Translations under genes and position numbers: made by a program
Shown here: piece after piece, positions 7,478 to 17,614 of the stretch
Layout of the letters: every line of letters begins with the position of its first letter
Numbering within the stretch: position 1 is the stretch's first letter
Assembly: GCF_020991005.1 (NCBI RefSeq)
Contig: NZ_JAJLLW010000005.1
Span: forward strand, 248,001-312,000
Length of the DNA: 64,000 nucleotides
Source: Halomonas sp. CUBES01
GTDB taxonomy: Bacteria > Pseudomonadota > Gammaproteobacteria > Pseudomonadales > Halomonadaceae
Reading direction: 5' to 3'
The notes under the pieces: model-generated
What the model was told of the DNA's origin: nothing
The model's database searches: none
What the model saw: only the letters and a program-made list of their open reading frames with translations

Positions 7478-8754
7478 CTCTTTTGATCATAATCGCTGCT
7501 CTGTTTGCCTTGGTCCTGGTCAACGTGCCGATCGCCGTTGCCATCGGGGTGGTGGGCGTCGTGGGCGTCTATCTGAACATGGGCGCTGAGGCGTTGGTGA
7601 ACGTGCCGCTCACGTTGTTCAACGGGGCGACCAAGTTTCCTCTGATTGCTATCCCGCTGTTTATTTTCGCCGGGGCATTGATGAACACGTCCGGCATTTC
7701 GTTGCGGCTCATCAACATGGTCACCGCGATTGTCGGCTTCGTTCGGGGTGGCCTGGCGATGGTCAATGTCGGGGTCTCGCTGTTTTTTGCCGAGATATCC
7801 GGGTCCGCCGTTGCCGATGTGGCCGCCACCGGGTCGGTATTGATCCCGGAAATGAAACGGCGCAAATACAACCCCAACTTTTCTGCCGCGATCACGTCCT
7901 CGTCGGCGTCTCTGGCCATCATCATTCCGCCGTCGCTGTCGATGATTCTGTATGGCGCGATCGCCGATACGTCCATCGTCAAACTGTTCGTCGCCGGTAT
8001 CGTACCCGGGCTGATCGGCGCTGCGGGCCTGGCGGGTGCCTGCTATTACTATGCGGTCAAGTATGACTTGCCCCGCGAAGAGTCGTTTTCGCTCAGCACC
8101 CTGGGCAAGGCGTTCAAGGAGGCTTTCTGGGCACTCCTGCTGCCGGTGATCATCCTGGGTGGCATCTTCGGTGGCTTTGTCACCGCGACGGAGGGCGCCG
8201 GTATCGCCGTGCTGGCGGCCCTGCTGATCGGTGGGCTGGTCTACCGGGAGCTGAATTTCAAGATTCTTTATCGCGCCGTGATCGAAGGGGTCATCCAGAC
8301 CGCCGTCGTAATGCTGCTGGTGGCGACCTCGGCCGTGCTCGGTCTGTTCTTGACCGAAATGCAGCTCCCTCAACAGCTGGCCAGCGAAATTACCGCCATT
8401 ACCGACGACCCGGTGCTGGTGCTGGCACTGCTCAACGTATTGTTGCTGCTGCTGGGCATGTTCCTGCACGGGGCGGCGGCGATCATTCTGGTCGTGCCCA
8501 TCGTCATGCCGTTGGTGCATCAGATTGGTATCGATCCCATCCATTTCGGTTTGATCCTGACGCTCAACCTGGCCATCGGCCAGCAGACACCGCCGGTTGC
8601 TTCCGTGCTGGCGACGTCCTGCTCGATTGCCAAGACCGACATGTGGGAAACCACGAAGGTCAATTTCCCCATGATTCTGGTGCTGTTCGTGGTGCTGATG
8701 CTCGTCACCTATGTGCCAGCGATTCCCATGACGCTCGTTAACTTCTTCTATTGA
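7474..8754 (+). CDS. TRAP transporter large membrane subunit (DctM type), system 1
   Basis: A 426-residue polytopic transporter subunit that forms the Na+-coupled translocation path. Typical motifs are PLFIFAGALMNTSGIS near 65-80, the SGSAVADVAATG sequence near 109-120, ITSSSASLAIIIPPSLSMILYGA, and GGFVTATEGAGIAVLAAL. Length and motif order match the family, with no sign of disruption. It is translationally coupled to the small subunit and is followed one base later by the upstream sequence of the PdxA-like gene. Confidence 0.92.
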   Translation: MTLLIIIAALFALVLVNVPIAVAIGVVGVVGVYLNMGAEALVNVPLTLFNGATKFPLIAIPLFIFAGALMNTSGISLRLINMVTAIVGFVRGGLAMVNVGVSLFFAEISGSAVADVAATGSVLIPEMKRRKYNPNFSAAITSSSASLAIIIPPSLSMILYGAIADTSIVKLFVAGIVPGLIGAAGLAGACYYYAVKYDLPREESFSLSTLGKAFKEAFWALLLPVIILGGIFGGFVTATEGAGIAVLAALLIGGLVYRELNFKILYRAVIEGVIQTAVVMLLVATSAVLGLFLTEMQLPQQLASEITAITDDPVLVLALLNVLLLLLGMFLHGAAAIILVVPIVMPLVHQIGIDPIHFGLILTLNLAIGQQTPPVASVLATSCSIAKTDMWETTKVNFPMILVLFVVLMLVTYVPAIPMTLVNFFY

Positions 8755-8767
8755 TATGGAGCTCACT

Positions 8768-9796
8768 ATGTCTGATATACGCCCTGTCATCGCCGTGACG
8801 CTCGGCGACCCCGCCGGCATCGGCCCCGAGCTGATAGCAAAACTGTTCGCCGAGGAAACGCTATTCCGCAATGTGCATACCGTGCTGGTGGGTGACCGTT
8901 GGCTGTGGCAGGAGGGCCAGCGCGTTGGCGGGCAGGCCCATGACCTGCCGGAGGTCGAGCGTTTTGCCGAGGCTCGCCAGCATGAGGGGCCGGTCTTCAT
9001 GCCGGTGGATAGCGTCGCCCAGGGTGCCGTTGGTTACGCAGAAGAGACGGCAGAGGGCGGCGCCTCGGTGCTGGCCGTGTTGTCGCGCTGCCTGGAGGCC
9101 GCGCAGTCAGGCGAGGTGGATGCCATCTGTTTCGCCCCGCTCAACAAGTTCTCGATGAAGAAAGGGGGCTTGGCGCATGAGGATGAACTGCACTTCTTCG
9201 CCGAGAAGCTGGGGGTCACCGGTTATTTCTGCGAGTTCAATACGCTGGGTGATCTTTGGACGTCCCGCATTTCGTCGCACATTCCGCTCAAGGACGCCGC
9301 CAGCTACGTGACCCAGGACCGTATCGTCTCGGCCAGTCGCCTGATTTATGACTCCCTGAAACTGGCGGGCAACGATGCCCCCCGCATCGCCGTGGCGGCC
9401 TTCAACCCCCATGCGGGTGAGGGCGGTACCTGCGGGCGCGAGGAAATCGAGGTCATCGCCCCTGCTGTGGAGGCGTGCAAGGCGCAGGGGTATCCGGTCG
9501 ATGGGCCCTATCCTGCCGACACCATCTTCCTCAAGGCACGGGATGGCGAGTATGACGCCATCGTCACCATGTACCACGACCAGGGCCAGATCGCGATCAA
9601 GCTGATGGGCTTCAAGCAGGGTGTCACGGTGCAGGGTGGCCTGCCTATTCCCATCACCACCCCGGCTCACGGTACGGCCTTTGATATCGCGGGCACCGGC
9701 AACGCCGACGTCAACCCGACCCGTAATGCCTTCACCATTGCCTGCCAGATGGGTGGGAACCTGAGACGTCAGCGCCTGGAAGCCGCCGCTGGATAA
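8768..9796 (+). CDS. PdxA-like NAD-dependent dehydrogenase
   Basis: A 342-residue homologue of 4-hydroxythreonine-4-phosphate dehydrogenase. It has TLGDPAGIGPEL near the N-terminus and the metal-ligand histidines in HEDELHFF, FNPHAGEGG and MYHDQGQ, plus TTPAHGTAFDIAG. The start at 8768 is chosen because GGAG lies 6 bases upstream; the in-frame ATG at 8756 would leave no room for it. PdxA2-type paralogues act on 4-phospho-D-threonate or erythronate and normally sit beside a DUF1537 kinase. No such kinase is in this operon (the only one in the window is otnK, 33 kb away), so the substrate is unclear. The operon context argues against a role in pyridoxal phosphate synthesis. Confidence 0.82.
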   Translation: MSDIRPVIAVTLGDPAGIGPELIAKLFAEETLFRNVHTVLVGDRWLWQEGQRVGGQAHDLPEVERFAEARQHEGPVFMPVDSVAQGAVGYAEETAEGGASVLAVLSRCLEAAQSGEVDAICFAPLNKFSMKKGGLAHEDELHFFAEKLGVTGYFCEFNTLGDLWTSRISSHIPLKDAASYVTQDRIVSASRLIYDSLKLAGNDAPRIAVAAFNPHAGEGGTCGREEIEVIAPAVEACKAQGYPVDGPYPADTIFLKARDGEYDAIVTMYHDQGQIAIKLMGFKQGVTVQGGLPIPITTPAHGTAFDIAGTGNADVNPTRNAFTIACQMGGNLRRQRLEAAAG

Positions 9797-9823
9797 TCGT
9801 TCGTTTACAAGGAAACTCAGCAC

Positions 9824-10996
9824 ATGAAAATTACACAGGTAAAAGCACGTGTTTTTGAGTGGAAGGGCCATACCGTTCCCGCTCAGCCGCATTTCTGCTC
9901 GAACGCCATGGATGAACTCTGGGACAAGAGCGACTCCATGGGGACCTTCCGCTTCCACGGCTGGACCACGGTCGAGATCGAAACCGATACCGGCCTGGTG
10001 GGGCTGGGCAACGTGGCGCTGGCACCGACCATTGCCAAGGCGATCATCGATCAGTACCTGGCGCCGTTGGTGATCGGCCAGGACCCGTTCGATTATGAAT
10101 ACCTCTGGCAGCGCATGTACCGGGCGACCCATGCCTGGGGGCGCAAGGGCATCGGCATGGCGGCGATTTCGGGTGTCGATATCGCTATCTGGGATATCAT
10201 GGGCAAGGCGGTCAACAAGCCGGTCTTCAAGCTGCTGGGTGGGCGCACCAAGGAGAAAATCCCCTGCTATGCGTCAAAGCTCTACCGCACCGACCTGAAA
10301 AGCATGCAGGACGAGGCCCAGTCGTACCTCGACCAGGGCTTCACCGCCATGAAGATGCGCTTTGGCTATGGCCCCAAGGACGGTCCGTCCGGCATGCGCG
10401 AAAACCTGAACAGTGTGGCCGCGGTACGCGAAGTGATTGGCGACGATGTCGACCTGATGCTCGAGTGCTACATGGGCTGGAACCTGGAATATGCCAAGCG
10501 CATGCTGCCCAAGCTGGAACGATTCGAGCCCCGCTGGCTCGAGGAACCCGTGCTCGCGGACGATATCGATGGCTATGCCGAACTGAATCAGCTCACCAGC
10601 ATTCCGATTTCCGGCGGTGAGCACGAATTCACCCATTATGGCTTCCGCCAGCTGTTGGAGAAGCGTGCCATTTCGGTCATCCAGTACGATACCAACCGTG
10701 TCGGTGGTATCACCGCGGCCCGCAAGATCAATGCACTGGCGGAATCGTTCAGCGTTCCGGTCATTCCCCACGCCGGCCAGATGCATAACTACCACCTGAC
10801 CATGTCGACGCTGGCCTCGCCCATGTCGGAATTCTTCCCCGTTCATGACGTCGAGATTGGCAATGAGCTCTTCTACTACCTGTTCAAGGGAGACCCTGAA
10901 CCGGTGAATGGCTTCATCGATCTGGATGATGACGTGCCGGGCCTTGGTCTGTCGCTTAACCATGATCATTTTGATCAATTTCATATCATCGAGTGA
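9824..10996 (+). CDS. Sugar-acid dehydratase, enolase superfamily (RhmD-like subgroup)
   Basis: A 390-residue mandelate-racemase-subgroup enzyme. Visible active-site residues are K177/R179 in MKMRFGYGP, metal ligands E214, E240 and E266, and the dyad D289/H316. Such enzymes remove water from aldonic acids to give 2-keto-3-deoxy acids. The next two genes would turn a 2-keto-3-deoxypentonate into 2-oxoglutarate, which points to a pentonate substrate; L-lyxonate is a reasonable candidate because a related L-lyxonate dehydratase feeds the same route in Pseudomonas. It is clearly distinct from the true RhmD at 14859. The substrate assignment is inference. Confidence 0.85.
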   Translation: MKITQVKARVFEWKGHTVPAQPHFCSNAMDELWDKSDSMGTFRFHGWTTVEIETDTGLVGLGNVALAPTIAKAIIDQYLAPLVIGQDPFDYEYLWQRMYRATHAWGRKGIGMAAISGVDIAIWDIMGKAVNKPVFKLLGGRTKEKIPCYASKLYRTDLKSMQDEAQSYLDQGFTAMKMRFGYGPKDGPSGMRENLNSVAAVREVIGDDVDLMLECYMGWNLEYAKRMLPKLERFEPRWLEEPVLADDIDGYAELNQLTSIPISGGEHEFTHYGFRQLLEKRAISVIQYDTNRVGGITAARKINALAESFSVPVIPHAGQMHNYHLTMSTLASPMSEFFPVHDVEIGNELFYYLFKGDPEPVNGFIDLDDDVPGLGLSLNHDHFDQFHIIE

Positions 10997-11004
10997 GGCC
11001 CATT

Positions 11005-11991
11005 ATGCGATTGATCCAGTGTCTCCATGAGGGCGCGCCGTGCGCTGCGTTGGTCGAGAGTGCAGAAGAGGTGCGCCTGCTCGATGCCGATACCTGCTCT
11101 CTGGCCCGCCGCGCGATGGCGGCGGGGCAGTCGTTGGCGGAAGCGGTTGAAAACGCGCTGACGCCGACGCGGCTCGATTATGCACAGCTGATCGACGACA
11201 AGCGGCTGTTGCCCCCGCTGACACATCCGGACCCGGCCCATTGTCTGGTGACCGGCACCGGCCTGACCCATCTGGGGAGCGCCGATACGCGCTCGGCCAT
11301 GCATGCCAAGACGCAAGTGAGCGAGGACGAGCTTACCGACTCGATGCGCATGTTCAAGTTGGGGGTCGAGGGCGGTAAGCCAGCGCCCGGTGAAGAGGGG
11401 GCTCAACCCGAATGGTTCTACAAGGGTGACGGTGCTTGCGTGGTCGCCCCGGAGGCCGACATGCCCGTGCCGCACTTCGCCCAGGATGCAGGGGAGGAGC
11501 CCGAGCTGGCCGGTCTTTATGTGATTGGCGATGACGGTAGCCCATGGCGGGTGGGGTACGCGATCGGCAATGAGTTTTCGGACCATGTCACCGAGCGTTT
11601 CAATTACTTGTGGCTGGCGCATTCCAAGCTGCGTGCCTGCAGCTTCGGCCCGGAACTTTGGGTGGGAGCGCTCCCCGCTCACCTGGAGGGCGTCAGCCGT
11701 ATCGTGCGCGGCAATGAGACGCTCTGGGAGAAACCCTTCCTGACTGGCGAGGCCAATATGGCGCACAGCCTGGCGAACCTCGAGCACCATCATTTCAAGT
11801 ACGCAGGCTTTCGACGCCCGGGCGATGTTCACGTGCATTTCTTCGGCACCGCCACCCTGAGCTTTGCCGACAATATCCGCACCCGCGAGGGTGATCGCTT
11901 CGAGATCAGTCTCCCCGAGTTCGGTCGGCCGTTGCGTAACCCGCTTCGCTTTGAAGCGGACGGTACGCCTGTCGACGTGAAATCACTCTAA
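11005..11991 (+). CDS. AraD1/GguC-type dehydratase, FAH superfamily
   Basis: A 328-residue protein of the fumarylacetoacetate-hydrolase superfamily, AraD1/GguC type. Landmarks are TGTGLTHLGSADTRSAMH, EWFYKGDGACVVAPEADMPVPH, IGNEFSDHVTERFNYLWLAHSKLR and GDVHVHFFGTATLSF. Relatives dehydrate 2-keto-3-deoxypentonates to 2,5-dioxopentanoate. It lies between the aldonate dehydratase and the semialdehyde dehydrogenase, which fits that step. An upstream GTG at 10993 overlaps the previous stop, but the ATG at 11005 has a GAGG at 6-base spacing and is preferred. A decayed paralogue fragment sits at 1909-2012. Confidence 0.82.
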   Translation: MRLIQCLHEGAPCAALVESAEEVRLLDADTCSLARRAMAAGQSLAEAVENALTPTRLDYAQLIDDKRLLPPLTHPDPAHCLVTGTGLTHLGSADTRSAMHAKTQVSEDELTDSMRMFKLGVEGGKPAPGEEGAQPEWFYKGDGACVVAPEADMPVPHFAQDAGEEPELAGLYVIGDDGSPWRVGYAIGNEFSDHVTERFNYLWLAHSKLRACSFGPELWVGALPAHLEGVSRIVRGNETLWEKPFLTGEANMAHSLANLEHHHFKYAGFRRPGDVHVHFFGTATLSFADNIRTREGDRFEISLPEFGRPLRNPLRFEADGTPVDVKSL

Positions 11992-12018
11992 GGACTGCAT
12001 GACACAAGGAGTTTATCC

Positions 12019-13593
12019 ATGAACCTGGAAGGCAAGTTACTTATCGGCCAGGCGGCCGTCAGTGGCAGTTCCAGACCTATCGACGCCATCAATCCGGCCA
12101 CCAACGAGCGTCTCGCGCCCACCTATAAGGGCGGCACCCGAACCGAGGTGGAGCGTGCCTGTGAGCTTGCCGAGACGGCCTTCGCCACCTTCCGCGAGAC
12201 GTCTCCCGAAGCGCGCGCGGCGTTTCTCGACACCGTCGCCCGCGAGATCGAGGGCATCGGCGATACGCTGATCGAACGTGCCATGGCCGAAACCGGCCTG
12301 CCGAGGGCGCGCCTGGAAGGCGAGCGTGGCCGAACCTGTGGCCAGCTGCGTCTGTTCGCGAATGTGGTACGCGCTGGCGAGTGGCTCGACGTGCGCATTG
12401 ACCCGGCCATGCCGGACCGTCAACCGATGCCGCGCGCCGACCTGCGACAGCGCCATATCGGCCTGGGGCCGGTGGCGGTGTTCGGTGCCAGCAACTTCCC
12501 GCTGGCTTTCTCGGTCGCCGGGGGTGATACCGCCTCGGCGTTAGCTGCCGGGTGTCCGGTGATCGTCAAGGGCCACTCCGCCCACCCCGGCACCTCTGAG
12601 CTGGTAGGGCGTGCGGTGCAACGGGCGGTGACAGCCTGCGGACTGCCGGAGGGCACCTTCTCGCTGCTGTTCGGCTCAGGCAGTGAGATCGGTCAGGCCC
12701 TGGTCGCCGATCCGCGTATCCAGGCGGTGGGCTTCACCGGGTCGCGGGGCGGTGGCAACGCGCTGCTGAAAACGGCGCAGGCGCGCCCGCAGCCGATCCC
12801 GGTCTATGCGGAGATGAGTTCGATCAATCCGGTGTTCCTGATGCCCGAGGCGCTCAAGGCGCGTGGTGAGCAGGTCGCCGACGGCTTCGTCGGGTCGCTC
12901 AATATGGGCGCGGGCCAGTTCTGTACCAACCCCGGCCTGGTGATCGCCATCAAGAGTCCCGAGCTCGATGACTTCATCGCGGCGGCGGCGGAAGGCGTCA
13001 AGGGCAGTGCGTCCCAGACGATGCTGACCCCTGGCATCCACAACGCCTACGAACAGGGCGTCGCCAGGCTGTCCAGCAGTCACAAGGTCCGCGAAGCGGC
13101 GCGCGGCCAGGTGGGGGAGTTGCCCAACCAGTGCCGGGCGGGGCTGTTCGTGACGACGGCGGAGGACTTCCTCAATGAGCCTGAACTGCAGGAGGAAGTC
13201 TTCGGCGCGACCTCGCTGGTCATCGAGTGTGCTGACCATAACGATTTGAGGCGTGTGGCGTCCCAGCTCGAGGGCCAATTGACGATTACCCTACAACTGG
13301 ATGACGGTGACCTGCCAGCGGCCAGGGCGCTGATGCCGATCGTGGAACGCAAGGCAGGGCGGGTGCTCGCCAACGGCTGGCCGACCGGGGTCGAGGTATG
13401 CCATGCCATGGTGCACGGCGGGCCTTACCCGGCAACGTCCGACAGCCGCACCACCTCGGTGGGCAGCGCGGCGATCTTCCGCTTCCTGCGTCCGGTGTGC
13501 TACCAGGCATTGCCGGAAGCGCTTCTGCCCGAGCCCCTCAAGGACAGCAACCCGTGGCGGGTATCGCGCTTGGTGGACGGTAAGCGTGAATAA
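12019..13593 (+). CDS. 2,5-dioxovalerate (2-oxoglutarate semialdehyde) dehydrogenase
   Basis: A 524-residue aldehyde dehydrogenase of the KGSADH type III group, which oxidises 2-oxoglutarate semialdehyde to 2-oxoglutarate using NAD(P)+. Features are the [41 protein letters not shown] cofactor region (about 154-190), the general base in [11 protein letters not shown] and the catalytic cysteine in [10 protein letters not shown]. The unusual phrases YAEMSSINP and [21 protein letters not shown] are hallmarks of this subfamily. It ends the operon and feeds the TCA cycle. AAGGAG precedes the start. A strong terminator follows at 13620. Confidence 0.9.
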   Translation: MNLEGKLLIGQAAVSGSSRPIDAINPATNERLAPTYKGGTRTEVERACELAETAFATFRETSPEARAAFLDTVAREIEGIGDTLIERAMAETGLPRARLEGERGRTCGQLRLFANVVRAGEWLDVRIDPAMPDRQPMPRADLRQRHIGLGPVAVFGASNFPLAFSVAGGDTASALAAGCPVIVKGHSAHPGTSELVGRAVQRAVTACGLPEGTFSLLFGSGSEIGQALVADPRIQAVGFTGSRGGGNALLKTAQARPQPIPVYAEMSSINPVFLMPEALKARGEQVADGFVGSLNMGAGQFCTNPGLVIAIKSPELDDFIAAAAEGVKGSASQTMLTPGIHNAYEQGVARLSSSHKVREAARGQVGELPNQCRAGLFVTTAEDFLNEPELQEEVFGATSLVIECADHNDLRRVASQLEGQLTITLQLDDGDLPAARALMPIVERKAGRVLANGWPTGVEVCHAMVHGGPYPATSDSRTTSVGSAAIFRFLRPVCYQALPEALLPEPLKDSNPWRVSRLVDGKRE

Positions 13594-13619
13594 CTGACGG
13601 CTGCTGACAGAGCTATAGG

Positions 13620-13657
13620 CCGGTATCAATTCAGAGGCGATTGATACCGGTTTTTTT
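13620..13657 (+). terminator. Rho-independent terminator of the pentonate operon
   Basis: CCGGTATCAAT (13620-13630) and ATTGATACCGG (13640-13650) form a perfect 11-bp stem with a 9-base loop, followed by seven T residues. It ends the rightward operon just before the convergent lysR gene. Confidence 0.93.
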
Positions 13658-13677
13658 ATGTCTCAGTTATCAGAACG

Positions 13678-14622
13678 TCAGCTTAATTGCCGAGCGGCAT
13701 TCCGCAGTAGTTCTCGGAATTGATTCACAGGTTCAGCATAGAGCGTATCCTTGCGTACCAGGATGCCAAAAGGAGAAAGGGCACGGCCGAGGGATATAGG
13801 GAGCCTTTCAATCAATCCGGCCCCCAAGTGGTCGCGTAGCACGGTTTCTGCCATGACCATCAGGGCATCGCTTTTCTGCACCAATTGCAGGGCGGCAAAA
13901 ATTGAGCTGCATTCGATGATATCCCTTGGGGACACCAGGCCCTCGGTTTCGAATTGTTTTTCTAACGCCTGACGAGCTGGTGTTTGCATTGGCTGCAGGA
14001 TCCATGGCCACTCATCGAGCAGTTTTTCCAGTGAGGGAAGCGCTTCCGAACAAAGCGGATGACCACTACGTACAACCGTTACCAGCGTTTCATTGCCAAG
14101 CGGTTCGAAGTCGAACTGGTTGTGCTGAATGGCATTGGCATAACGGGCAATGGCTATGTCCACCTTGCCTTGCCCAAGCAGCTCCATCAACTGATCGCTG
14201 GTTTCTCCCATCAGGCGAACCTGAAGTTGTGGGTGCTGGCGCTTCATTTCAATGATGGCGCTGGCGACTAGGTCCGGTGCGGCACCCACGATAGCCCCCA
14301 CAGTCAACTGCCCTCGCCCCCCGAGCTGGTAGCGATAAACCTCTTCGGCGCAACGATCGAGGCGGGTCAAGGCATTATCGGCAAAGTCGATCAGCATTTC
14401 CCCGACTGGTGTCGGGTGCATGCCTCGGGCAGTTCGTTCGAATAAACGGCAACCAAAACCTTTTTCTATTTCACCTAGCATGCGAGTAGCGGCGGGTTGG
14501 GACATGTACATAGCGTCGGCCGCCTGATGGAGGTTGCGGTGCTTGCCGAGCATGGTGATCATCAGCAAATGTTTATAGCGCAAGCGATTGAGCAGTGCTG
14601 TAAACCCCTCCATCTTCACCAT
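13678..14622 (-). CDS. LysR-family regulator, probable activator of the rhamnonate operon
   Basis: A 314-residue LysR-type regulator. The N-terminal winged helix (about 16-75) contains NLHQAADAMYMSQPAATRMLGEIEKGFGCRLFERTARGMHPTP. The effector domain follows from about residue 105. It resembles the GbpR-like subgroup that controls sugar and sugar-acid uptake. It is divergent from rhmD across a 236-base AT-rich region, the usual layout for a LysR activator controlling both itself and the facing operon. The effector is probably L-rhamnonate or 2-keto-3-deoxy-L-rhamnonate, by context only. Confidence 0.87.
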   Translation of the reverse strand: MVKMEGFTALLNRLRYKHLLMITMLGKHRNLHQAADAMYMSQPAATRMLGEIEKGFGCRLFERTARGMHPTPVGEMLIDFADNALTRLDRCAEEVYRYQLGGRGQLTVGAIVGAAPDLVASAIIEMKRQHPQLQVRLMGETSDQLMELLGQGKVDIAIARYANAIQHNQFDFEPLGNETLVTVVRSGHPLCSEALPSLEKLLDEWPWILQPMQTPARQALEKQFETEGLVSPRDIIECSSIFAALQLVQKSDALMVMAETVLRDHLGAGLIERLPISLGRALSPFGILVRKDTLYAEPVNQFRELLRNAARQLS

Positions 14623-14858
14623 CCTGTTGATTCGTTAGGTCAAAATCGTGCATGCATAAATGTGAATAACCGGCATACATTAGTCTAATAAAAGCGCAAT
14701 ATGAATAATGCCTAATGTTAAAAAGGAGCGCTGGTATGTGGCTTTCCGGCTGCCGATAACAAAAAGGTATCACAAACTATATGAATGGCATTGGTTGATT
14801 GTGTCCTCCATGGGTAGGTTTGCAGGTATCAATCAACTCCCATTCACAAGGTAAGTCC
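14623..14858. promoter_or_regulatory. Divergent control region between lysR and rhmD
   Basis: AT-rich region with several small dyads: TGCATGCA near 14649, ATTAGTCTAAT at 14679-14689, and CATTAG (14678-14683) facing CTAATG (14712-14717). LysR proteins bind T-N11-A dyads in this position. I cannot single out the true site. Confidence 0.4.
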
Positions 14859-16043
14859 ATGAGCGAAGTGACTATCAAACAGGTGCGAGCCTATACCGTT
14901 CGCGGCGGCGGTGCTGACTATCACGACCAGGCTGAAGGTCACTGGATCGATTCCCAGATCGCGACGCCGATGAGCAAATATCCCGACTACCGTATGACCC
15001 GTCGCAGCTTTGGCTTGAATGTTCTAGGCACCCTGGTGGTCGAGCTTGAAGCAAGTGATGGTTCGGTTGGCTTTGCGGTAACGACAGGCGGTGAGATTGG
15101 CGCCTGGATTGTCGAAAAACATTTGGCACGCTTTATCGAAGGGAAGCAGGTCACCGAGATCGAAAAGGTCTGGGACCAGATGTTTAATGCCACACTTTAC
15201 TATGGCCGCAAAGGCGTGGTGATCAACACCATTTCTTGTGTTGATCTTGCCATGTGGGACTTGCTTGGCAAGGTCCGCGGCGAGCCGGTTCATCAGTTGC
15301 TCGGTGGCCCGGTACGCGACGAACTCACCTTCTACGCTACCGGCCCCCGTCCCGACCTGGCCAAGAAGCTTGGATTCATTGGCGGCAAGATGCCGCTGGT
15401 TCACGGACCGGCCGAGGGTGAAGAAGGCCTGGCCCGTAATCTGTCGAAGCTGGCGGATATGCGCAGTGCCGTAGGTGACGATTTCTGGCTGATGTACGAC
15501 TGCTGGATGAGCCTTGATGTCAATTACGCGACACGGCTTGCCCAAGGGGCACATGAATTCGGCCTCAAGTGGATTGAAGAAGCCCTCCCACCCGATGACT
15601 ACTGGGGCTATGCCCAGCTCAAGCGCGATGTCCCCAAGGGCATGCTGGTCAACACCGGCGAACATGAGGCAACACGTTGGGGCTTCCGCCTGCTTTTTGA
15701 AATGGATTGCTGTGACATTATTCAGCCGGATGTAGGTTGGTGCGGTGGGATTACAGAATTGATAAAAATCTCCGCATTAGCCGATGCTCACAACAAGTTG
15801 GTCGTGCCGCATGGCTCATCAGTTTATAGCTATCACTTTGTCATCACACGCCACAACAGCCCTTTGGCCGAGTTCTTGATGATGGCGCCTAACGCGGATG
15901 AGGTGGCGCCCATGTTTAATCCGCTGCTGCTAGACGAGCCGGTGCCCGTCAATGGGCGGATGTCGGCTTCTGCGCTTGATAAGCCTGGGTTTGGTGTTCG
16001 GTTGAATCCAGAATGCCAACTTTCCAGGCCCTATGAGCACTGA
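14859..16043 (+). CDS. rhmD: L-rhamnonate dehydratase
   Basis: A 394-residue enolase-superfamily enzyme that converts L-rhamnonate to 2-keto-3-deoxy-L-rhamnonate. It follows Escherichia coli RhmD almost motif for motif: [26 protein letters not shown] at 16-41, [61 protein letters not shown], and the C-terminal [10 protein letters not shown]. Metal ligands are D214, E240 and E268; the catalytic dyad is D291/H318. The start at 14859 is chosen over 14799 because family members begin just before this point. It is the first gene of the rhamnonate operon. Confidence 0.95.
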   Translation: MSEVTIKQVRAYTVRGGGADYHDQAEGHWIDSQIATPMSKYPDYRMTRRSFGLNVLGTLVVELEASDGSVGFAVTTGGEIGAWIVEKHLARFIEGKQVTEIEKVWDQMFNATLYYGRKGVVINTISCVDLAMWDLLGKVRGEPVHQLLGGPVRDELTFYATGPRPDLAKKLGFIGGKMPLVHGPAEGEEGLARNLSKLADMRSAVGDDFWLMYDCWMSLDVNYATRLAQGAHEFGLKWIEEALPPDDYWGYAQLKRDVPKGMLVNTGEHEATRWGFRLLFEMDCCDIIQPDVGWCGGITELIKISALADAHNKLVVPHGSSVYSYHFVITRHNSPLAEFLMMAPNADEVAPMFNPLLLDEPVPVNGRMSASALDKPGFGVRLNPECQLSRPYEH

Positions 16044-16110
16044 ATGACGTTTTCAAACTTATAAAACCCATCGTAAGTGGGATGTAGTAACTAAAACCAA
16101 GGAGCACACA

Positions 16111-17115
16111 ATGAAAATAAACGACCACGCCATTAAAAAAGTACGCTTTCCATTGCACTTAGGTTTGGCAAGCCTACTGTTCGCGGTGCCTTTCGGTGGT
16201 GCCATGGCTGAGACAACCATTAGTTTTGCGCACCATCTGCCTACCGAATCAGAGCAGCATCTCGCAGCCGAGCGATTTCGCGACTTGGCCAGCGAATATA
16301 GTGACGGGAACGTCAAGGTTGAAATACTCCCGGCCGGGCAAATGGGCGGACAGCGGGAAATCATCGAATCTGTCGAGCTAGGCACGTTAGAAATGGGCTA
16401 TGGAGAGTCCGGACTATACGCGAACTATGTACCTGAGTTTGGTCTGTTGACGCTTCCCTTCCTTTATCGTGACGTCGAGCATTGGAATAGTGTGGTCCAG
16501 GGTGAAATCGGCGATAGTCTGATTGAACAGTTGGTCGATACGTCAGGGGTCAGGCCGCTTAACTGGATTTTGGCAGGTTATCGCGACACCTATCTGGCTG
16601 ACGGCGTCATCGAGACGCCCGAGGACTTCGAGAATTTGAAGATCCGTGTGCCTGAATCACCTGTTTTTGTGGGTACGTTCTCTACACTTGGCGCTCAGCC
16701 AACACCTGTCCCGATGCCTGAAGTTTATACGGCCATGCAGACGGGCCTTGTTGACGCGATGGAGGGGACACCAGAAGTCGGTTATACCTTCCGGATATTT
16801 GAAGTGGCTGAATCACTCTCCAAAACGCGACATATTCTCTTCGATGGCAGCTTTGCCATTAATGAAAGCTTCTATAACAACCTTTCCGAAAGCGACCGCG
16901 AGGCAGTGACCCGTGCCGCCATCGAGGCCGCTGAAATGCAGCGCAGCGAGTGGTCTGAGCGCGAGGCATCCTGGTTCGAGAAGCTGGAAGAAGAAGGCAT
17001 TGCCATTAATGAGGTTGACCAGGCGCCTTTCCAGGAAGCCTCGGCAAGCTTTCGCGAAGAGTTTGCAACAGAGATCAATGCCACTGAACTGCTCAATTCC
17101 ATCGAGCAACAATGA
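16111..17115 (+). CDS. TRAP transporter solute-binding protein (DctP type), system 2
   Basis: A 334-residue periplasmic binding protein. A longer than usual signal peptide ends AVPFGGAMA near residue 33. Core motifs are GQMGGQREIIESVELGTLEMGYGE, NLKIRVPESPVF with the carboxylate-binding arginine, and AQPTPVPMPEVYTAMQTGLVDAMEG. AAGGAG lies a few bases before the start. Placed between rhmD and rhmA, its ligand is most likely L-rhamnonate. Confidence 0.9.
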   Translation: MKINDHAIKKVRFPLHLGLASLLFAVPFGGAMAETTISFAHHLPTESEQHLAAERFRDLASEYSDGNVKVEILPAGQMGGQREIIESVELGTLEMGYGESGLYANYVPEFGLLTLPFLYRDVEHWNSVVQGEIGDSLIEQLVDTSGVRPLNWILAGYRDTYLADGVIETPEDFENLKIRVPESPVFVGTFSTLGAQPTPVPMPEVYTAMQTGLVDAMEGTPEVGYTFRIFEVAESLSKTRHILFDGSFAINESFYNNLSESDREAVTRAAIEAAEMQRSEWSEREASWFEKLEEEGIAINEVDQAPFQEASASFREEFATEINATELLNSIEQQ

Positions 17116-17134
17116 TTGAGTGAGGAGCGTGCAA

Positions 17135-17614
17135 ATGCGTCGTTACCTGGATCATGCATTTGCCACCCTGGGAGCCATGGTCGTCGCTATCTTTGCGGCG
17201 ATCATGGTTCTGATTTTCATTCAGGTGATCAACCGTTTTCTACTGGGTTTACCGCTTTTTTGGACAGAAGAAGTGGTGAGAATGCTCCTGGTCTGGTTGG
17301 TGCTGATGGGAACTCCTGTGGTGGTCTACCAGTATCAAGAAATCAAAGTGGAGCTCTTTAATTTTAAAAGTCCCCATCTTGAAGCATTTAGGCAAGTCAT
17401 CGTTTCCATTTTATCCGTCGTATTCTGCGGAATGTTGGCATATTGGGGATACTTATTCATGGAACGGTCTTTGGGCACCATGCAGCCATCTCTGGGTATA
17501 TCAAGGGCATGGTTATATGCGCCGATCCCTTTGGGGAGCATTCTTACGATAATTGCTTTTCTCGTTCGTGGAAAAGAAGTTAAAGAGCCGTCAGATCCAG
17601 GTAAAAGAATATGA
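17135..17614 (+). CDS. TRAP transporter small membrane subunit (DctQ type), system 2
   Basis: About 159 residues with four hydrophobic segments, starting MRRYLDHAFATLGAMVVAIF. A GTG at 17120 would add five residues, but GAGGAG at 17122-17127 is correctly spaced for the ATG at 17135. Conserved features are FWTEEVVRMLLVWLVLMGTPVVV and the arginine-containing last loop (GISRAWLYAPIPLGS). It overlaps the large subunit by 4 bases. Base composition is more AT-rich than in the systems at 6-9 kb. Confidence 0.85.
   Translation: MRRYLDHAFATLGAMVVAIFAAIMVLIFIQVINRFLLGLPLFWTEEVVRMLLVWLVLMGTPVVVYQYQEIKVELFNFKSPHLEAFRQVIVSILSVVFCGMLAYWGYLFMERSLGTMQPSLGISRAWLYAPIPLGSILTIIAFLVRGKEVKEPSDPGKRI

Noticed and set aside
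7246..9000. 584-codon leftward open frame opposite the TRAP large subunit and PdxA-like genes
   Set aside because: Its composition (Q, H, R and D rich, no motifs) is that of an antisense shadow, while the plus-strand genes have clear family motifs, ribosome-binding sites and operon spacing.
8768..9796. Annotation as pyridoxal-phosphate biosynthesis gene pdxA
   Set aside because: The motifs fit the family, but the position inside a sugar-acid catabolic operon and divergence from the usual biosynthetic context make the vitamin B6 role unlikely.
9107..10132. 341-codon leftward frame opposite the PdxA-like gene
   Set aside because: Antisense shadow; the plus-strand product has intact PdxA metal-binding motifs.
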